From assembly GCF_000262245.1 (NCBI RefSeq), contig NZ_AJSX01000046.1, positions 1 through 33,142 of the forward strand: a stretch of DNA of 33,142 nucleotides, given 5' to 3'. This document shows, piece by piece, positions 6,771-15,470 of this stretch. This stretch comes from Pasteurella bettyae CCUG 2042. GTDB taxonomy: Bacteria; Pseudomonadota; Gammaproteobacteria; Enterobacterales; Pasteurellaceae. The position numbers were made by a program, and so were the translations under genes. The first letter of the stretch is position 1. Each line of letters begins with the position of its first letter. The notes under the pieces are model-generated. The model searched no databases. It had not been told where the DNA came from and was given only the letters and a program-made list of their open reading frames with translations.

Positions 6771-8843
6771 ATGTCAAACCCATTATTAGAAAATTCAGTG
6801 TTACCTCAATTCTCAAAAATTAAGCCAGAACATATTCAACCTGCTATTGAACAATTAATTCAAGAATGTCGTGATACGACTGAAAAAGTTTTAAAACAGT
6901 CACACTTCACTTGGGAAAACTTTTGTCAGCCATTATCAGAAGTCAATGATCGTCTAAGTAAAGCATGGTCACCTGTAAGTCATTTAAATGCAGTAAAAAA
7001 TAGTAATGAATTGCGTGAGGCTTATCAAACTTGTTTGCCATTATTATCAGAATATGGCACTTGGGTAGGGCAACATAAAGGTTTATATGAAGCTTATTTA
7101 CAATTAAAAAACAGCTCTGAATTTGTTAACTATTCGGTTGCTCAAAAGAAAGCAGTGGAAAACAGCCTACGTGATTTCCAATTATCGGGTATTTCATTAC
7201 CAGAAGAACAACAAAAACGCTATGGAGAAATTGTCAGTCGCTTATCTGAATTAAGTTCGCAATTTAGTAATAATGTGTTGGATGCGACGATGGGCTGGGA
7301 AAAAATTGTAACAGATGAAAACCAATTAAAAGGCTTGCCTGAGAGTGCATTACAAGCTGCAAAATTATCAGCGGAAAGCAAAGGGCTAGAAGGTTATCGT
7401 TTTACTTTGGAATATCCAAGTTACATTCCTGTTTTAACTTATTGTGAAAACCGTGAATTACGTGAAGAAATGTATCGTGCATTTGTTACTCGAGCCTCAG
7501 AACAAGGCCCTAATGCAGGAAAATGGGATAACACATCTATTATCGAAGAAACCCTAAAACTGCGGTATGAATTAGCAAAATTATTAGGATTTGAAACTTA
7601 TGCAGATCTTTCCTTAGCAACTAAAATGGCAGAAAGTCCAGAACAAGTATTGGATTTTCTAAATAATCTTGCCAAAGGTGCTAAAGAACAAGGCAAAAAT
7701 GAATTATGTGAATTAAAAAACTTTGCTTACGACAACTATGGTGTAACCTATTTTGAACCTTGGGATATTTCATTTTATAGTGAAAAGCAAAAACAATCAT
7801 TATTTGCCATTAATAATGAGGAATTACGTCCTTATTTCCCTGAGCAACGAGTGATTTCTGGGTTATTTGAAGTTGTTAAACGAGTATTTAATATTCGTGC
7901 AGTAGAACGTCATGAGATAGATACGTGGCATCCAGATGTACGTTTCTTTGATTTAGTTGATGAAAAAGATCAAGTAAGAGGCCGTTTCTATCTCGATCTT
8001 TATGCCCGTGAACATAAACGTGGTGGGGCTTGGATGGATGACTGTATTGGTCGTAAATTAAAAGCAGATGGTCAAATTCAAACACCTGTGGCGTATTTAA
8101 CTTGTAATTTCAATAAACCAATAGGGGATAAACCTGCTTTATTTACCCATGATGAAGTGACTACCTTATTCCATGAATTTGGGCATGGCATTCATCATAT
8201 GCTCACTCAAATTGACGTGGGTGATGTATCTGGTATTAATGGTGTGCCATGGGATGCCGTAGAATTACCAAGTCAATTTATGGAAAATTGGTGTTGGGAA
8301 GAAGAGGCACTAGCTTTCATTTCAGGGCATTATCAAACTCATGAACCTTTACCAAAAGAAAAATTGAATCAATTAATCAAAGCAAAAAATTTCCAATCTG
8401 CTATGTTTATGTTACGTCAGCTTGAATTTGGACTGTTTGATTTCCGTTTGCATTATGAATATGATCCGACAAAAGGAGCTCGTGTATTAGACATATCAAA
8501 ACAAGTAAAAGAGCAAGTTTCTGTGATTAAATCTGTAGAATGGCAACGTACAGCTAATAGCTTTAGTCATATTTTTGGTGGTGGCTATGCGGCAGGGTAT
8601 TACAGCTATTTATGGGCAGAAGTACTTTCTTCAGATGCCTTTTCTCGTTTTGAAGAAGAAGGTATTTTTAACCCAGTGACAGGTAAATCTTATTTAGATG
8701 AAATTTTGACTCGAGGTGGTTCAGAAGAGCCTATGGTTTTATTTGAACGCTTCCGTGGACGTAAACCAAGTTTAGATGCATTGTTACGTCATAAAGGCAT
8801 TTTAGCCGATGCAAAACATGTAGAATGCATTCCTAAATCTTAA
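6771..8843 (+). CDS. prlC: Oligopeptidase A (M3 family zinc metallopeptidase)
   Basis: A 690-residue cytoplasmic metallopeptidase that degrades short peptides, including cleaved signal peptides. The zinc motif HEFGHGIHH starts at residue 468, matching the usual place in OpdA/PrlC, with His468, Glu469 and His472. The N-terminus (NPLLENSVLPQFSKIKPEHI) is the family's characteristic start. AAGGAG stands six bases before the ATG. The gene is monocistronic: it diverges from the DUF454 operon and ends in a hairpin terminator shared with the converging DUF808 gene. Full length and all expected regions are present. Confidence 0.97.
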   Translation: MSNPLLENSVLPQFSKIKPEHIQPAIEQLIQECRDTTEKVLKQSHFTWENFCQPLSEVNDRLSKAWSPVSHLNAVKNSNELREAYQTCLPLLSEYGTWVGQHKGLYEAYLQLKNSSEFVNYSVAQKKAVENSLRDFQLSGISLPEEQQKRYGEIVSRLSELSSQFSNNVLDATMGWEKIVTDENQLKGLPESALQAAKLSAESKGLEGYRFTLEYPSYIPVLTYCENRELREEMYRAFVTRASEQGPNAGKWDNTSIIEETLKLRYELAKLLGFETYADLSLATKMAESPEQVLDFLNNLAKGAKEQGKNELCELKNFAYDNYGVTYFEPWDISFYSEKQKQSLFAINNEELRPYFPEQRVISGLFEVVKRVFNIRAVERHEIDTWHPDVRFFDLVDEKDQVRGRFYLDLYAREHKRGGAWMDDCIGRKLKADGQIQTPVAYLTCNFNKPIGDKPALFTHDEVTTLFHEFGHGIHHMLTQIDVGDVSGINGVPWDAVELPSQFMENWCWEEEALAFISGHYQTHEPLPKEKLNQLIKAKNFQSAMFMLRQLEFGLFDFRLHYEYDPTKGARVLDISKQVKEQVSVIKSVEWQRTANSFSHIFGGGYAAGYYSYLWAEVLSSDAFSRFEEEGIFNPVTGKSYLDEILTRGGSEEPMVLFERFRGRKPSLDALLRHKGILADAKHVECIPKS

Positions 8844-8863
8844 TTTTATTTTTCTATTATAAA

Positions 8864-8872
8864 AAGTGCGGT
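8864..8872 (+). repeat. DNA uptake signal sequence (intergenic), with a decayed inverted partner
   Basis: A perfect AAGTGCGGT after prlC. About 20 bases further on, TCCGTACTA looks like a mutated reverse copy (ACCGCACTT), so this may once have been the inverted pair of uptake signals that often forms terminators in this family. Confidence 0.85.
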
Positions 8873-8903
8873 GGATTTATAAAAAATTCTTCCGTACTAC
8901 GAA

Positions 8904-8931
8904 AAAAGCAGATCTTTGATCTGCTTTTTAT
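8904..8931. terminator. Bidirectional terminator between prlC and the DUF808 gene
   Basis: The stem AAGCAGATC/GATCTGCTT has a three-base loop and is flanked by A-rich sequence on the left and TTTTATTT on the right. It can end transcripts from both converging genes. Each arm contains a GATC site. Confidence 0.85.
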
Positions 8932-8939
8932 TTAAATCA

Positions 8940-9812
8940 TTAATTGCTAGTTTGCTGAGAAAATAGTTTCATCGTTGGAAGCACAATGGCACATAGGATT
9001 CCTCCAATGATCACACCGATTAACCCTTCTACTAACCATGCGGCATGATGATAAAGCGAAAAATTTTCTACAATATGGTGAATTGCGGGCAGATAATGAA
9101 CAAAAATTCCTCCACCCACTAAAAACATAGCGATAGTACCGATTACTGATAAGGATTTCATAATCCATGGCATAATAAAGAGTAAAAAACGTCCGATTTG
9201 ACGTAGTAATGTGCTTCGCTTTTGCATCATCCAAAAGCCAATATCATCCAGTTTTACAATTAAGCCAACTAATCCATAAACGAAAAATGTGATGCCCAAG
9301 CCAACGGCACAGAGGCTTAAAACTTTAGTCATCGTATCTGCATCCTGTACACTACCTAATGCAATAATGATAATTTCAGCAGAAAGAATGAAGTCAGTAC
9401 GTATCGCACCTTTAATTTTATCGCTTTCTTTTGAGGTTTCAGCAGGTTCAGTCGAATGGGCTTCTTTTTTATGCAAGAATGTATGTAAAAGTTTTTCTAC
9501 ACCTTCAAAACATAAATAAGCACCACCAATCATTAATAACACGTTGATTGCCGCTGGAAAGTAGATCGAAAGCAGTAAAGCTAAGGGAATCAAGATTGCT
9601 TTATTAATTAATGAACCCCGAGCAACTGACCACACAATGGGTAATTCTCGTTCTACAAGAATATCTTTCCCACTGACTTGGTTCGCATTTAGGGCGAGAT
9701 CGTCGCTAATCACACCAACGGTTTTTTTAGCTGCGGCTTTGGTCATTAAGGAAACGTCATCAAGTACGCTTGCGATATCATCAAGTAGAGTAAATAGAGA
9801 GCTAAACGCCAT
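8940..9812 (-). CDS. DUF808 (YedI-family) inner-membrane protein
   Basis: A 290-residue protein starting MAFSSLFTLLDDIASVLDDV, the hallmark N-terminus of the DUF808/YedI family. It has several membrane segments: around the GGAYLCFEGVEK motif, in the middle, and two near the C-terminus. The function of the family is unknown. ATG 9812 is preferred over the further upstream start at 9836 because AGGA lies eight bases before it and it gives the family N-terminus. It stands alone, between converging prlC and the separately transcribed ycaO. Confidence 0.9.
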   Translation of the reverse strand: MAFSSLFTLLDDIASVLDDVSLMTKAAAKKTVGVISDDLALNANQVSGKDILVERELPIVWSVARGSLINKAILIPLALLLSIYFPAAINVLLMIGGAYLCFEGVEKLLHTFLHKKEAHSTEPAETSKESDKIKGAIRTDFILSAEIIIIALGSVQDADTMTKVLSLCAVGLGITFFVYGLVGLIVKLDDIGFWMMQKRSTLLRQIGRFLLFIMPWIMKSLSVIGTIAMFLVGGGIFVHYLPAIHHIVENFSLYHHAAWLVEGLIGVIIGGILCAIVLPTMKLFSQQTSN

Positions 9813-9877
9813 AAATATTATCCTAAATATGTACATTGAAATGTACGTTTAAATGGTTAGAATCAAAGGACTCGGTA

Positions 9878-11638
9878 TTATTTCCAATTGTTACGTTTTG
9901 CTTTTTGCAATTTTTCATATGCTTTTAATAGATTTTGATGTGCTTGGAATTTTCCTAAGTTTTCATCATCTGCTAATAAATCATAGAATGGATTACCGCC
10001 CTGAATAGCTTTCCATGCAAAATCAACCGCACTTTGACCATACATTTTTTCAAATATCATGCGATATTGTGAGGGTTCACGATTTTCATCAAGGAATAAT
10101 TCAATGCTATTAATTAAGCAACGATAATAGTTAGCACGTTCTGGAGTAAACACTGAACTGTTCATATTGTAAGTCCAGTTTGCCCAGTCTAAGGCTAATT
10201 CTAAATCACCTAAAGCTAGGTAGAGCATTGATTTTAATTCACCGATACGTAAAGTTACCCAACCTGATTTTGCCGGTGGTACTAATCCAATAAACTCTCG
10301 TACACGTGTTGCATCATCGATAGCTTGGTCATCAAGCTCTGTTAAAAGTTCTTGATAGGTCTCAGCATCATGATGAAAGTGCGGTAAATCTAATAAAATT
10401 TCACGCCATTCCATGCCCATGTTGTTATTAGCATAGATAAGATCATCGCTAGGATAAATATCCGACATGCCAGGCACGATACTACGACAAGCATATACAT
10501 CTAAATGATTGTAATCCATGATATAGACTTCTTTGCCTTCTGAATTGAAGATTGACATCAGATTGTCATATTCTTCATGTGAACTGCCTGAAAAATCCCA
10601 ATGTACAAACTCATAATCTGCATTTTGCTTAAATAGATCCCAAGAAATCAAACCACTTGAATCAATAAAATGTGTTTCAAGGTTGGCTAAGTCTGACACA
10701 TCATCATTGTTAAATGAAGGTGGAGAGAACACATTTAAATCTTTTAAGCTGCGACCTTGTAATAATTCCGTTACCGTACGTTCAAATGCCACTTGGAAAT
10801 TAGGATGAGCACCAAATGAGGCAAAACAAGTGCCATTATTAGGGTTTAATAAAATGACACAAATAACAGGATATTTACCGCCTAATGAAGCATCATAGGC
10901 AAGAATAGGAAAACCTTCTTCTTCTAATTTTTTGATTGATGCTTCAATGGTTGGATATTGTGCGATGACCGCTTTGGGAATTAGCGGTAAGCTAATGGCT
11001 TCTTTCAGAATACGATTTTTAACATAGCGTTCAAATACTTCTGATAATCCTTGAACACGAGCTTCATATTTAGTATTGCCTGCAGACATTCCATTCGAAG
11101 CGTAAAGATTGGCAATGATACTTTGCGGAATATATACGGTTTGTTGATCGGATTGGCGTACATAAGGCATGGCTACGATTCCCCGCTCATAATTACCTGA
11201 TTGCAAATCAACTAATAATTCAGGGGTTAGCTCTTGGTTGGGATCAAAATAGTTTAATAAGAAGTCGTCTAAAATACCTTCTGGTAAAACATCGGGATCT
11301 TCAATTGGAAACCATTTTTCTGATGGATAATGAACAAATTCGCTGTTTGCAATTTCTTGACCTAAATAGTAGTCAGAGAAGAAATAATTGGTAGAAAGAC
11401 GTTCAAAATATTCGCCAAGAGCAGAAGCTAATGCTGCTTTTTTACTGGATCCTTTGCCATTAGTAAAACATTGAGGACATTCTGTATCACGAATATGCAC
11501 AGACCAAACATTTGGTACCGGGTTCAACCAAGATGCTTCTTCAATTTTAAAACCTAATGCTAATAGCTTTTGTTGAAATTTTGAGATACTGTCTTCAAGG
11601 GCAGCATCTTTACCAGGAATAAAGGTTTGTTCTGTCAT
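9878..11638 (-). CDS. ycaO: YcaO, ribosomal protein S12 methylthiotransferase accessory factor
   Basis: A 586-residue YcaO-domain protein of the E. coli YcaO type. In E. coli it assists RimO in beta-methylthiolation of an aspartate of ribosomal protein S12; the YcaO fold binds and hydrolyses ATP. The ATP-site segments GEYFERLS and QGLSEVFERYVK with their Glu residues are visible in the N-terminal two thirds. The C-terminal third is a helical, TPR-like extension as in the E. coli protein. There is no peptide precursor or cyclodehydratase partner nearby, so this is not an azoline-forming RiPP YcaO. GAGAG lies just before the ATG. Two perfect uptake signals fall inside the gene. Confidence 0.93.
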   Translation of the reverse strand: MTEQTFIPGKDAALEDSISKFQQKLLALGFKIEEASWLNPVPNVWSVHIRDTECPQCFTNGKGSSKKAALASALGEYFERLSTNYFFSDYYLGQEIANSEFVHYPSEKWFPIEDPDVLPEGILDDFLLNYFDPNQELTPELLVDLQSGNYERGIVAMPYVRQSDQQTVYIPQSIIANLYASNGMSAGNTKYEARVQGLSEVFERYVKNRILKEAISLPLIPKAVIAQYPTIEASIKKLEEEGFPILAYDASLGGKYPVICVILLNPNNGTCFASFGAHPNFQVAFERTVTELLQGRSLKDLNVFSPPSFNNDDVSDLANLETHFIDSSGLISWDLFKQNADYEFVHWDFSGSSHEEYDNLMSIFNSEGKEVYIMDYNHLDVYACRSIVPGMSDIYPSDDLIYANNNMGMEWREILLDLPHFHHDAETYQELLTELDDQAIDDATRVREFIGLVPPAKSGWVTLRIGELKSMLYLALGDLELALDWANWTYNMNSSVFTPERANYYRCLINSIELFLDENREPSQYRMIFEKMYGQSAVDFAWKAIQGGNPFYDLLADDENLGKFQAHQNLLKAYEKLQKAKRNNWK

Positions 11639-11703
11639 ATGTCTCTCAACTAATTAAAAAATGTTCGAGCATAATAGAGAAGAAAGCTGAAAGGAGCAAG
11701 TAT

Positions 11704-12417
11704 TTATTGGTTAATCTCTTTAAAGGCGGCTTCTGGTGTGAACATTCCCGTTTGTTTGAAATGAATTTTTGCAGGTTGTAATGTCAGAGGACAAGTTCTT
11801 TTTTGTGCGACGATCGCAATAAGTGGTGCAAACCATGTCGCCTTCCGATGAGATGAGATAGATAATTTTTCACAGCCCAAAATCTCAAAATTAAGTAATT
11901 CTAACCAGTCAATAACACGACAAGTGAGATATCGACGCAATTTGAATTTATACTGTGAACTATGAGCAACGATAGGCTTAAATAATGGATTGATAGGATT
12001 GAATAGAGAAATAAATAACAACCCACTATCAGTGATTACACGATTAATTTCACGTAATACTTGGTGAGGATCTTCAGTAAAATTTAGCGTATTGATTAAA
12101 AAGCAGGCATCAATTGATTTTTCAATAAGTGGTAGTTCGGTAATTTTGCTTTGTACCATAGATATATCGGATTGATCACAAAGTGCGGTCAGATTTTTAG
12201 AAATTTTGGGGCTAATGATCAATTGGTGACGCATGGGTAGATCCAGGAGCATTTCCCCACTTAACCCACCTATCTTGAGTACTTGATAACCTAAAATATT
12301 TGGAAGCCAATTCGCAAAATATTGGCTAAGTGCGTTACAATAATCTTGACCATTGGGAAGTTGTTGCCAACTAGTAGGCAAATCCATAGGTTTTGAATGT
12401 TTAGCATGCCACATCAT
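11704..12417 (-). CDS. yafS: YafS-like SAM-dependent methyltransferase
   Basis: A 237-residue class I methyltransferase-like protein of the UbiE/methyltransferase-11 type. The SAM-binding region is VLKIGGLSGEMLL, a drifted form of the VLDLGCGxG motif, and the post-I/II segment IDACFLINTLNFTEDPHQVLREINRV is well kept. It diverges from gloB with only about 40 bases between starts, as yafS does from gloB in E. coli. The Gly-rich loop lacks the usual Asp and Cys, so SAM binding is probable but not certain. The substrate is unknown. A second ATG at 12414 is possible. Confidence 0.8.
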   Translation of the reverse strand: MMWHAKHSKPMDLPTSWQQLPNGQDYCNALSQYFANWLPNILGYQVLKIGGLSGEMLLDLPMRHQLIISPKISKNLTALCDQSDISMVQSKITELPLIEKSIDACFLINTLNFTEDPHQVLREINRVITDSGLLFISLFNPINPLFKPIVAHSSQYKFKLRRYLTCRVIDWLELLNFEILGCEKLSISSHRKATWFAPLIAIVAQKRTCPLTLQPAKIHFKQTGMFTPEAAFKEINQ

Positions 12418-12456
12418 TTGATTAATCTGATTACCTCTTAAAAAATAGGAATGTTT

Positions 12457-13167
12457 ATGTTAACTCCAATACCAGCACTTAATGATAACTATATTTGGCT
12501 TTATGGGCGAGAAAATTTACCTGTAATTGTTATTGATGTCGCAGAAACAACAAAATTATTACCCTATTTGCAACAGCATCATTTGCAATTAGAAGCAATT
12601 TTATTAACTCATTATCATGATGATCATACGGCGGGTGTGGCTGAACTTAAGAGCTATTATCCTCATTTAGAGGTTTATGGTCCCTCTGAAACAGCCGATA
12701 AAGGCGCAACTCAGATTGTTAATAAGGGACAGATTCAAACTGAACACTATCAAATAGAAGTCATTCCTACGGCGGGACATACAGCGCATCACGTAAGCTA
12801 TTTAGTTGATGGGCATTTATTCTGTGGGGATACAATTTTTTCAGCAGGTTGTGGAAGAGTATTCACAGGTGACTATGCACAAATGTTTGATGCTTTACAG
12901 CGTTTAAAACTACTGCCAGATGAAACTATTGTTTGCCCTGCACATGAATATACTTTGGCTAATTTGCTATTTGCTGAAGCAGTGGCGAAAGACCTAGAAC
13001 TAAAAACTGCGGTCAAAAATCAGAAAATTTTAATAGAGCAATTACGTGCTGAAAATAAGCCTAGTTTACCAACCACAATGAAATTAGAAAAAACGATTAA
13101 TTTATTTTTGAAGGCTAAAACTTTAGAGGAATTTACGGAATTACGTAAGGCAAAAGATAATTTTTAA
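12457..13167 (+). CDS. gloB: Hydroxyacylglutathione hydrolase (glyoxalase II)
   Basis: A 236-residue metallo-beta-lactamase-fold hydrolase that splits S-lactoylglutathione to lactate and glutathione in methylglyoxal detoxification. The metal motif THYHDDH (HxHxDH) and the later [16 protein letters not shown] and CPAHEYT segments carry the remaining ligands. The frame opens at ATG 12451, but AGGA abuts that codon. The ATG at 12457 has correct spacing and gives the family N-terminus [15 protein letters not shown]. It is shorter than human GloB but normal for bacteria. Confidence 0.95.
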   Translation: MLTPIPALNDNYIWLYGRENLPVIVIDVAETTKLLPYLQQHHLQLEAILLTHYHDDHTAGVAELKSYYPHLEVYGPSETADKGATQIVNKGQIQTEHYQIEVIPTAGHTAHHVSYLVDGHLFCGDTIFSAGCGRVFTGDYAQMFDALQRLKLLPDETIVCPAHEYTLANLLFAEAVAKDLELKTAVKNQKILIEQLRAENKPSLPTTMKLEKTINLFLKAKTLEEFTELRKAKDNF

Positions 13168-13182
13168 ATTAAATGGAAATTA

Positions 13183-13191
13183 ACCGCACTT
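13183..13191 (-). repeat. DNA uptake signal sequence (intergenic)
   Basis: A perfect ACCGCACTT, the reverse of AAGTGCGGT, followed by T-rich sequence, just downstream of gloB. It is the last perfect copy before a 9 kb stretch without any. Confidence 0.9.
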
Positions 13192-13225
13192 TTTATGCTT
13201 TACACGTTAATTTTCCCATAAAAAC

Positions 13226-13234
13226 TGATATAAT
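13226..13234 (+). promoter_or_regulatory. Extended -10 promoter of ppa
   Basis: TGATATAAT is a consensus TGN-TATAAT extended -10 about 38 bases before the ppa start. No good -35 is visible, which is normal for extended -10 promoters. Confidence 0.6.
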
Positions 13235-13271
13235 CAGTAAGTTTTCAACTAATATTTAAAAAGGAAATATA

Positions 13272-13802
13272 ATGGCAGATTTTAACCAAATCTTAACTCC
13301 AGGCGATGTTGACGCTGGTATCATCAATGTAGTAAATGAAATTCCAGAAGGTAGTTGCCACAAAATCGAATGGAATCGTAAAGTTGCAGCATTCCAATTA
13401 GATCGCGTTGAGCCAGCAATTTTTGCAAAACCAACTAACTATGGCTTCATTCCACAAACTTTAGATGAAGATGGTGATGAATTAGACGTATTATTAATCA
13501 CTCGTCAACCATTAGCAACAGGTGTGTTCCTTGAAGCAAAAGTAATTGGCGTCATGAAATTTGTTGATGACGGTGAAGTTGATGATAAAATTGTTTGTGT
13601 TCCAGCAGATGATCGTGATACAGGTAACGCTTACAACACATTAGCTGACTTACCAGCACAATTAATCAAACAAATTGAATTTCACTTCAATAATTACAAA
13701 GCACTGAAAAAACCAGGTTCTACTAAAGTGACTCACTGGGGTGATGTAGAAGAAGCGAAAGAAGTAATTCGTGAATCAATCAAACGTTGGAATGAACGTT
13801 AA
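13272..13802 (+). CDS. ppa: Inorganic pyrophosphatase (family I)
   Basis: A 176-residue soluble enzyme hydrolysing pyrophosphate to phosphate, which drives biosynthetic reactions forward. The signature region LDEDGDELDVLL contains the metal-binding aspartates, and NYGFIPQT precedes it as usual. The protein closely resembles the H. influenzae enzyme as I recall it. AAGGAA precedes the ATG. Codons are strongly biased to the common ones (many GAA, GTT, CCA), which fits high expression. Monocistronic, with its own promoter and a strong hairpin terminator. Confidence 0.97.
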   Translation: MADFNQILTPGDVDAGIINVVNEIPEGSCHKIEWNRKVAAFQLDRVEPAIFAKPTNYGFIPQTLDEDGDELDVLLITRQPLATGVFLEAKVIGVMKFVDDGEVDDKIVCVPADDRDTGNAYNTLADLPAQLIKQIEFHFNNYKALKKPGSTKVTHWGDVEEAKEVIRESIKRWNER

Positions 13803-13828
13803 TTTTTACTATTGAGTATAAGATTATT

Positions 13829-13860
13829 AAAAAGGCAGATCATTGTGATCTGCCTTTTAC
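13829..13860. terminator. Bidirectional terminator between ppa and dolP
   Basis: The stem AAAAGGCAGATCA/TGATCTGCCTTTT with a three-base loop is long and perfect. It serves ppa on the plus strand and the dolP operon on the minus strand. It shares its GCAGATC core with the terminator at 8904. Confidence 0.9.
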
Positions 13861-13868
13861 TTAATGTG

Positions 13869-14450
13869 TTAATTTAAGTATTTAAATACTTTCACAACTT
13901 TTTCAACACCACTAATATTACGAGCAACTTCTGCGGCTGCATTCCCTTGATCTTGAGTTACATTACCCATTAAGAATACTTCATTATTTTCAGTAATCAC
14001 TTTAATATCGGTGGTTTTAACTGAAGAGTTGACGAGCATATCTGATTTAATTTTTGTGGTAATCCAACTATCTTTGGCTTTCTGTTCTACAGTAATCGGT
14101 TTACCCACTCGCATTTCATTATAAACTTCACCAACGCCTTCAACCCCTTTGGCTAAGCTTGTTGCGATGTCTTTCAAACTTTCGTTAGGAACTTGACCAA
14201 TAAGTAAGACTCGTCCACTGTATGATGAAACGGCAACACGACCTTCATCTTTAATTTGTTCATCTTTAATTACCGCATCATATACTTGAATTTTTAAGGT
14301 TTCATCATCCACTTGTGTACCTGTGGTACGAGGGTCGGTTCCTACTTTTGTTGCAGCTGCACCACCACCGATAAGTGCTGCAACACAACCTTGTAGCAAT
14401 AGAGCAGAACCTAAAATTAATACGAGTTTTTTTAATTGACGAATATGCAT
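13869..14450 (-). CDS. dolP: Outer-membrane lipoprotein DolP (BON domains)
   Basis: A 193-residue lipoprotein with signal peptide and lipobox LLQGC (Cys22), followed by two BON domains (about residues 45-115 and 120-190). DolP (YraP) supports outer-membrane integrity and the BAM machinery and associates with division sites in E. coli. The frame is open to 14543, but ATG 14450 has AGGAG about ten bases upstream and gives a proper signal peptide. It is the last gene of the conserved lpoA-yraN-diaA-dolP block. The 61-base gap after diaA contains a perfect -35 (TTGACA), suggesting an extra promoter. Confidence 0.93.
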   Translation of the reverse strand: MHIRQLKKLVLILGSALLLQGCVAALIGGGAAATKVGTDPRTTGTQVDDETLKIQVYDAVIKDEQIKDEGRVAVSSYSGRVLLIGQVPNESLKDIATSLAKGVEGVGEVYNEMRVGKPITVEQKAKDSWITTKIKSDMLVNSSVKTTDIKVITENNEVFLMGNVTQDQGNAAAEVARNISGVEKVVKVFKYLN

Positions 14451-14486
14451 ATGTATAAATCTCCTAGAACCGAAAATACAGTAAGT

Positions 14487-14515
14487 AGTGTGGTGTGCCT
14501 GGTTTTTTTTGTCAA
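14487..14515 (-). promoter_or_regulatory. Possible internal promoter for dolP with A8 tract
   Basis: On the minus strand, a perfect TTGACA (14510-14515) overlaps the diaA stop codon. It is followed 17 bases later by CACACT, a poor -10. Its last A begins a run of eight A residues. In E. coli dolP has its own sigma-E promoter; I see no clear sigma-E pattern here. Confidence 0.35.
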
Positions 14516-15099
14516 CTATTTTGTGTGAACAATTTATAGTCAATTAATTCACATATTGCATTGATGGTAAATAAATGACTCTCTAAAATTCGACTTTCTT
14601 TCACAGCAGGAGCTTGTAGTTCAAGATCATTTTCAGTAAGTAGACCTTGTAGATGATCATTGTTTGCACCAGAAAAAGCAATAATTGAAACATCTTTGTT
14701 AACCGCACAATTTAATATATTGATAATAGAAGCATCACCAGCGGTAGGAGACATGACGACAAGTATATCACCTTGTTGTGCAATAGCATTAAACTGACGT
14801 TGATAGAGTGTATTCACATGATTATCTGCAACAATCGCAGAGCCTACCGCCCCATCTATATTAAGTAACACAGACGGAAAACTTGGACGTTCTAAATCAT
14901 ATCTATTTAATAGATTAGCGACTAGAAATTGAGCATTAGCATAAGCACGTCCATGCCCACAGACAATAATTTTATTACCTCGTAATAAGCAATTCACTAA
15001 TTTATTAGCTGCATTAACGATATGTTCGGGTAATAAGCGTGAAGCTGCAATTTGTGTTTGGATATTTTCAGTATAAAGATCTTTAATTTTTTCTAACAT
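14512..15099 (-). CDS. diaA: DiaA, DnaA initiator-associating factor (SIS domain)
   Basis: A 195-residue SIS-domain protein, the length of E. coli DiaA, which forms tetramers that bind DnaA and promote ordered initiation at oriC. The sugar-phosphate-fold landmarks CGHGRAYANAQF and VMSPTAGDASIIN are visible. Related GmhA (sedoheptulose-7-phosphate isomerase) is similar, but the neighbours lpoA, yraN and dolP identify it as DiaA. ATG 15099 lies one base after the yraN stop; the frame itself opens at a TTG at 15108. Confidence 0.92.
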   Translation of the reverse strand: MLEKIKDLYTENIQTQIAASRLLPEHIVNAANKLVNCLLRGNKIIVCGHGRAYANAQFLVANLLNRYDLERPSFPSVLLNIDGAVGSAIVADNHVNTLYQRQFNAIAQQGDILVVMSPTAGDASIINILNCAVNKDVSIIAFSGANNDHLQGLLTENDLELQAPAVKESRILESHLFTINAICELIDYKLFTQNS

Positions 15100-15100
15100 A

Positions 15101-15460
15101 TTATTCAATAAAATTTTTTAGCCATTGAATATCAGTTGCTGTTGAACCAAAAGCGACTAAATCAAAGCGACAATTCGTATCTTCTAAACTTTTATTTTGG
15201 CGAGCCAGCCATAGACTTGCAGCATCAACCCATTTTTGCTGTTTGTAGCAATCAACACTTTCAATAGCAGAATCATAAATATCATTTTTTCGCTGGCGAA
15301 CTTCAACAAATACGATTGTTTCATCCTCCAACATGACAAGATCTAATTCACCACATTTGAAGTTTTGGTTAGCCGCAATAAATTTTAGGCCCTGAGATTC
15401 TAAAAAAAGACGAGCTTGTTGCTCAAAGCTCGCCCCTTTTTGGCGTTTTAAGGAAAACAT
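15101..15460 (-). CDS. yraN: YraN family protein (UPF0102, endonuclease-like fold)
   Basis: A 119-residue UPF0102 protein. The motif [22 protein letters not shown] has the E-x-D and E-V-x-x-R pattern of Holliday-junction-resolvase-like nuclease folds, usually K rather than Q after the R. The biological role is unproven. It lies ten bases after lpoA and one base before diaA, clearly in one operon. ATG 15460 is used; a TTG immediately before it is also in frame. No strong ribosome-binding site is seen, so translation may be coupled to lpoA. Confidence 0.92.
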   Translation of the reverse strand: MFSLKRQKGASFEQQARLFLESQGLKFIAANQNFKCGELDLVMLEDETIVFVEVRQRKNDIYDSAIESVDCYKQQKWVDAASLWLARQNKSLEDTNCRFDLVAFGSTATDIQWLKNFIE

Positions 15461-15470
15461 CAATTAAATA

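Noticed and set aside
9878-11638. YcaO protein as part of a RiPP (azoline peptide) cluster
   Set aside because: It is the E. coli-type YcaO with a C-terminal helical extension. There is no precursor peptide, cyclodehydratase partner or dedicated exporter beside it, and the neighbours are housekeeping genes.
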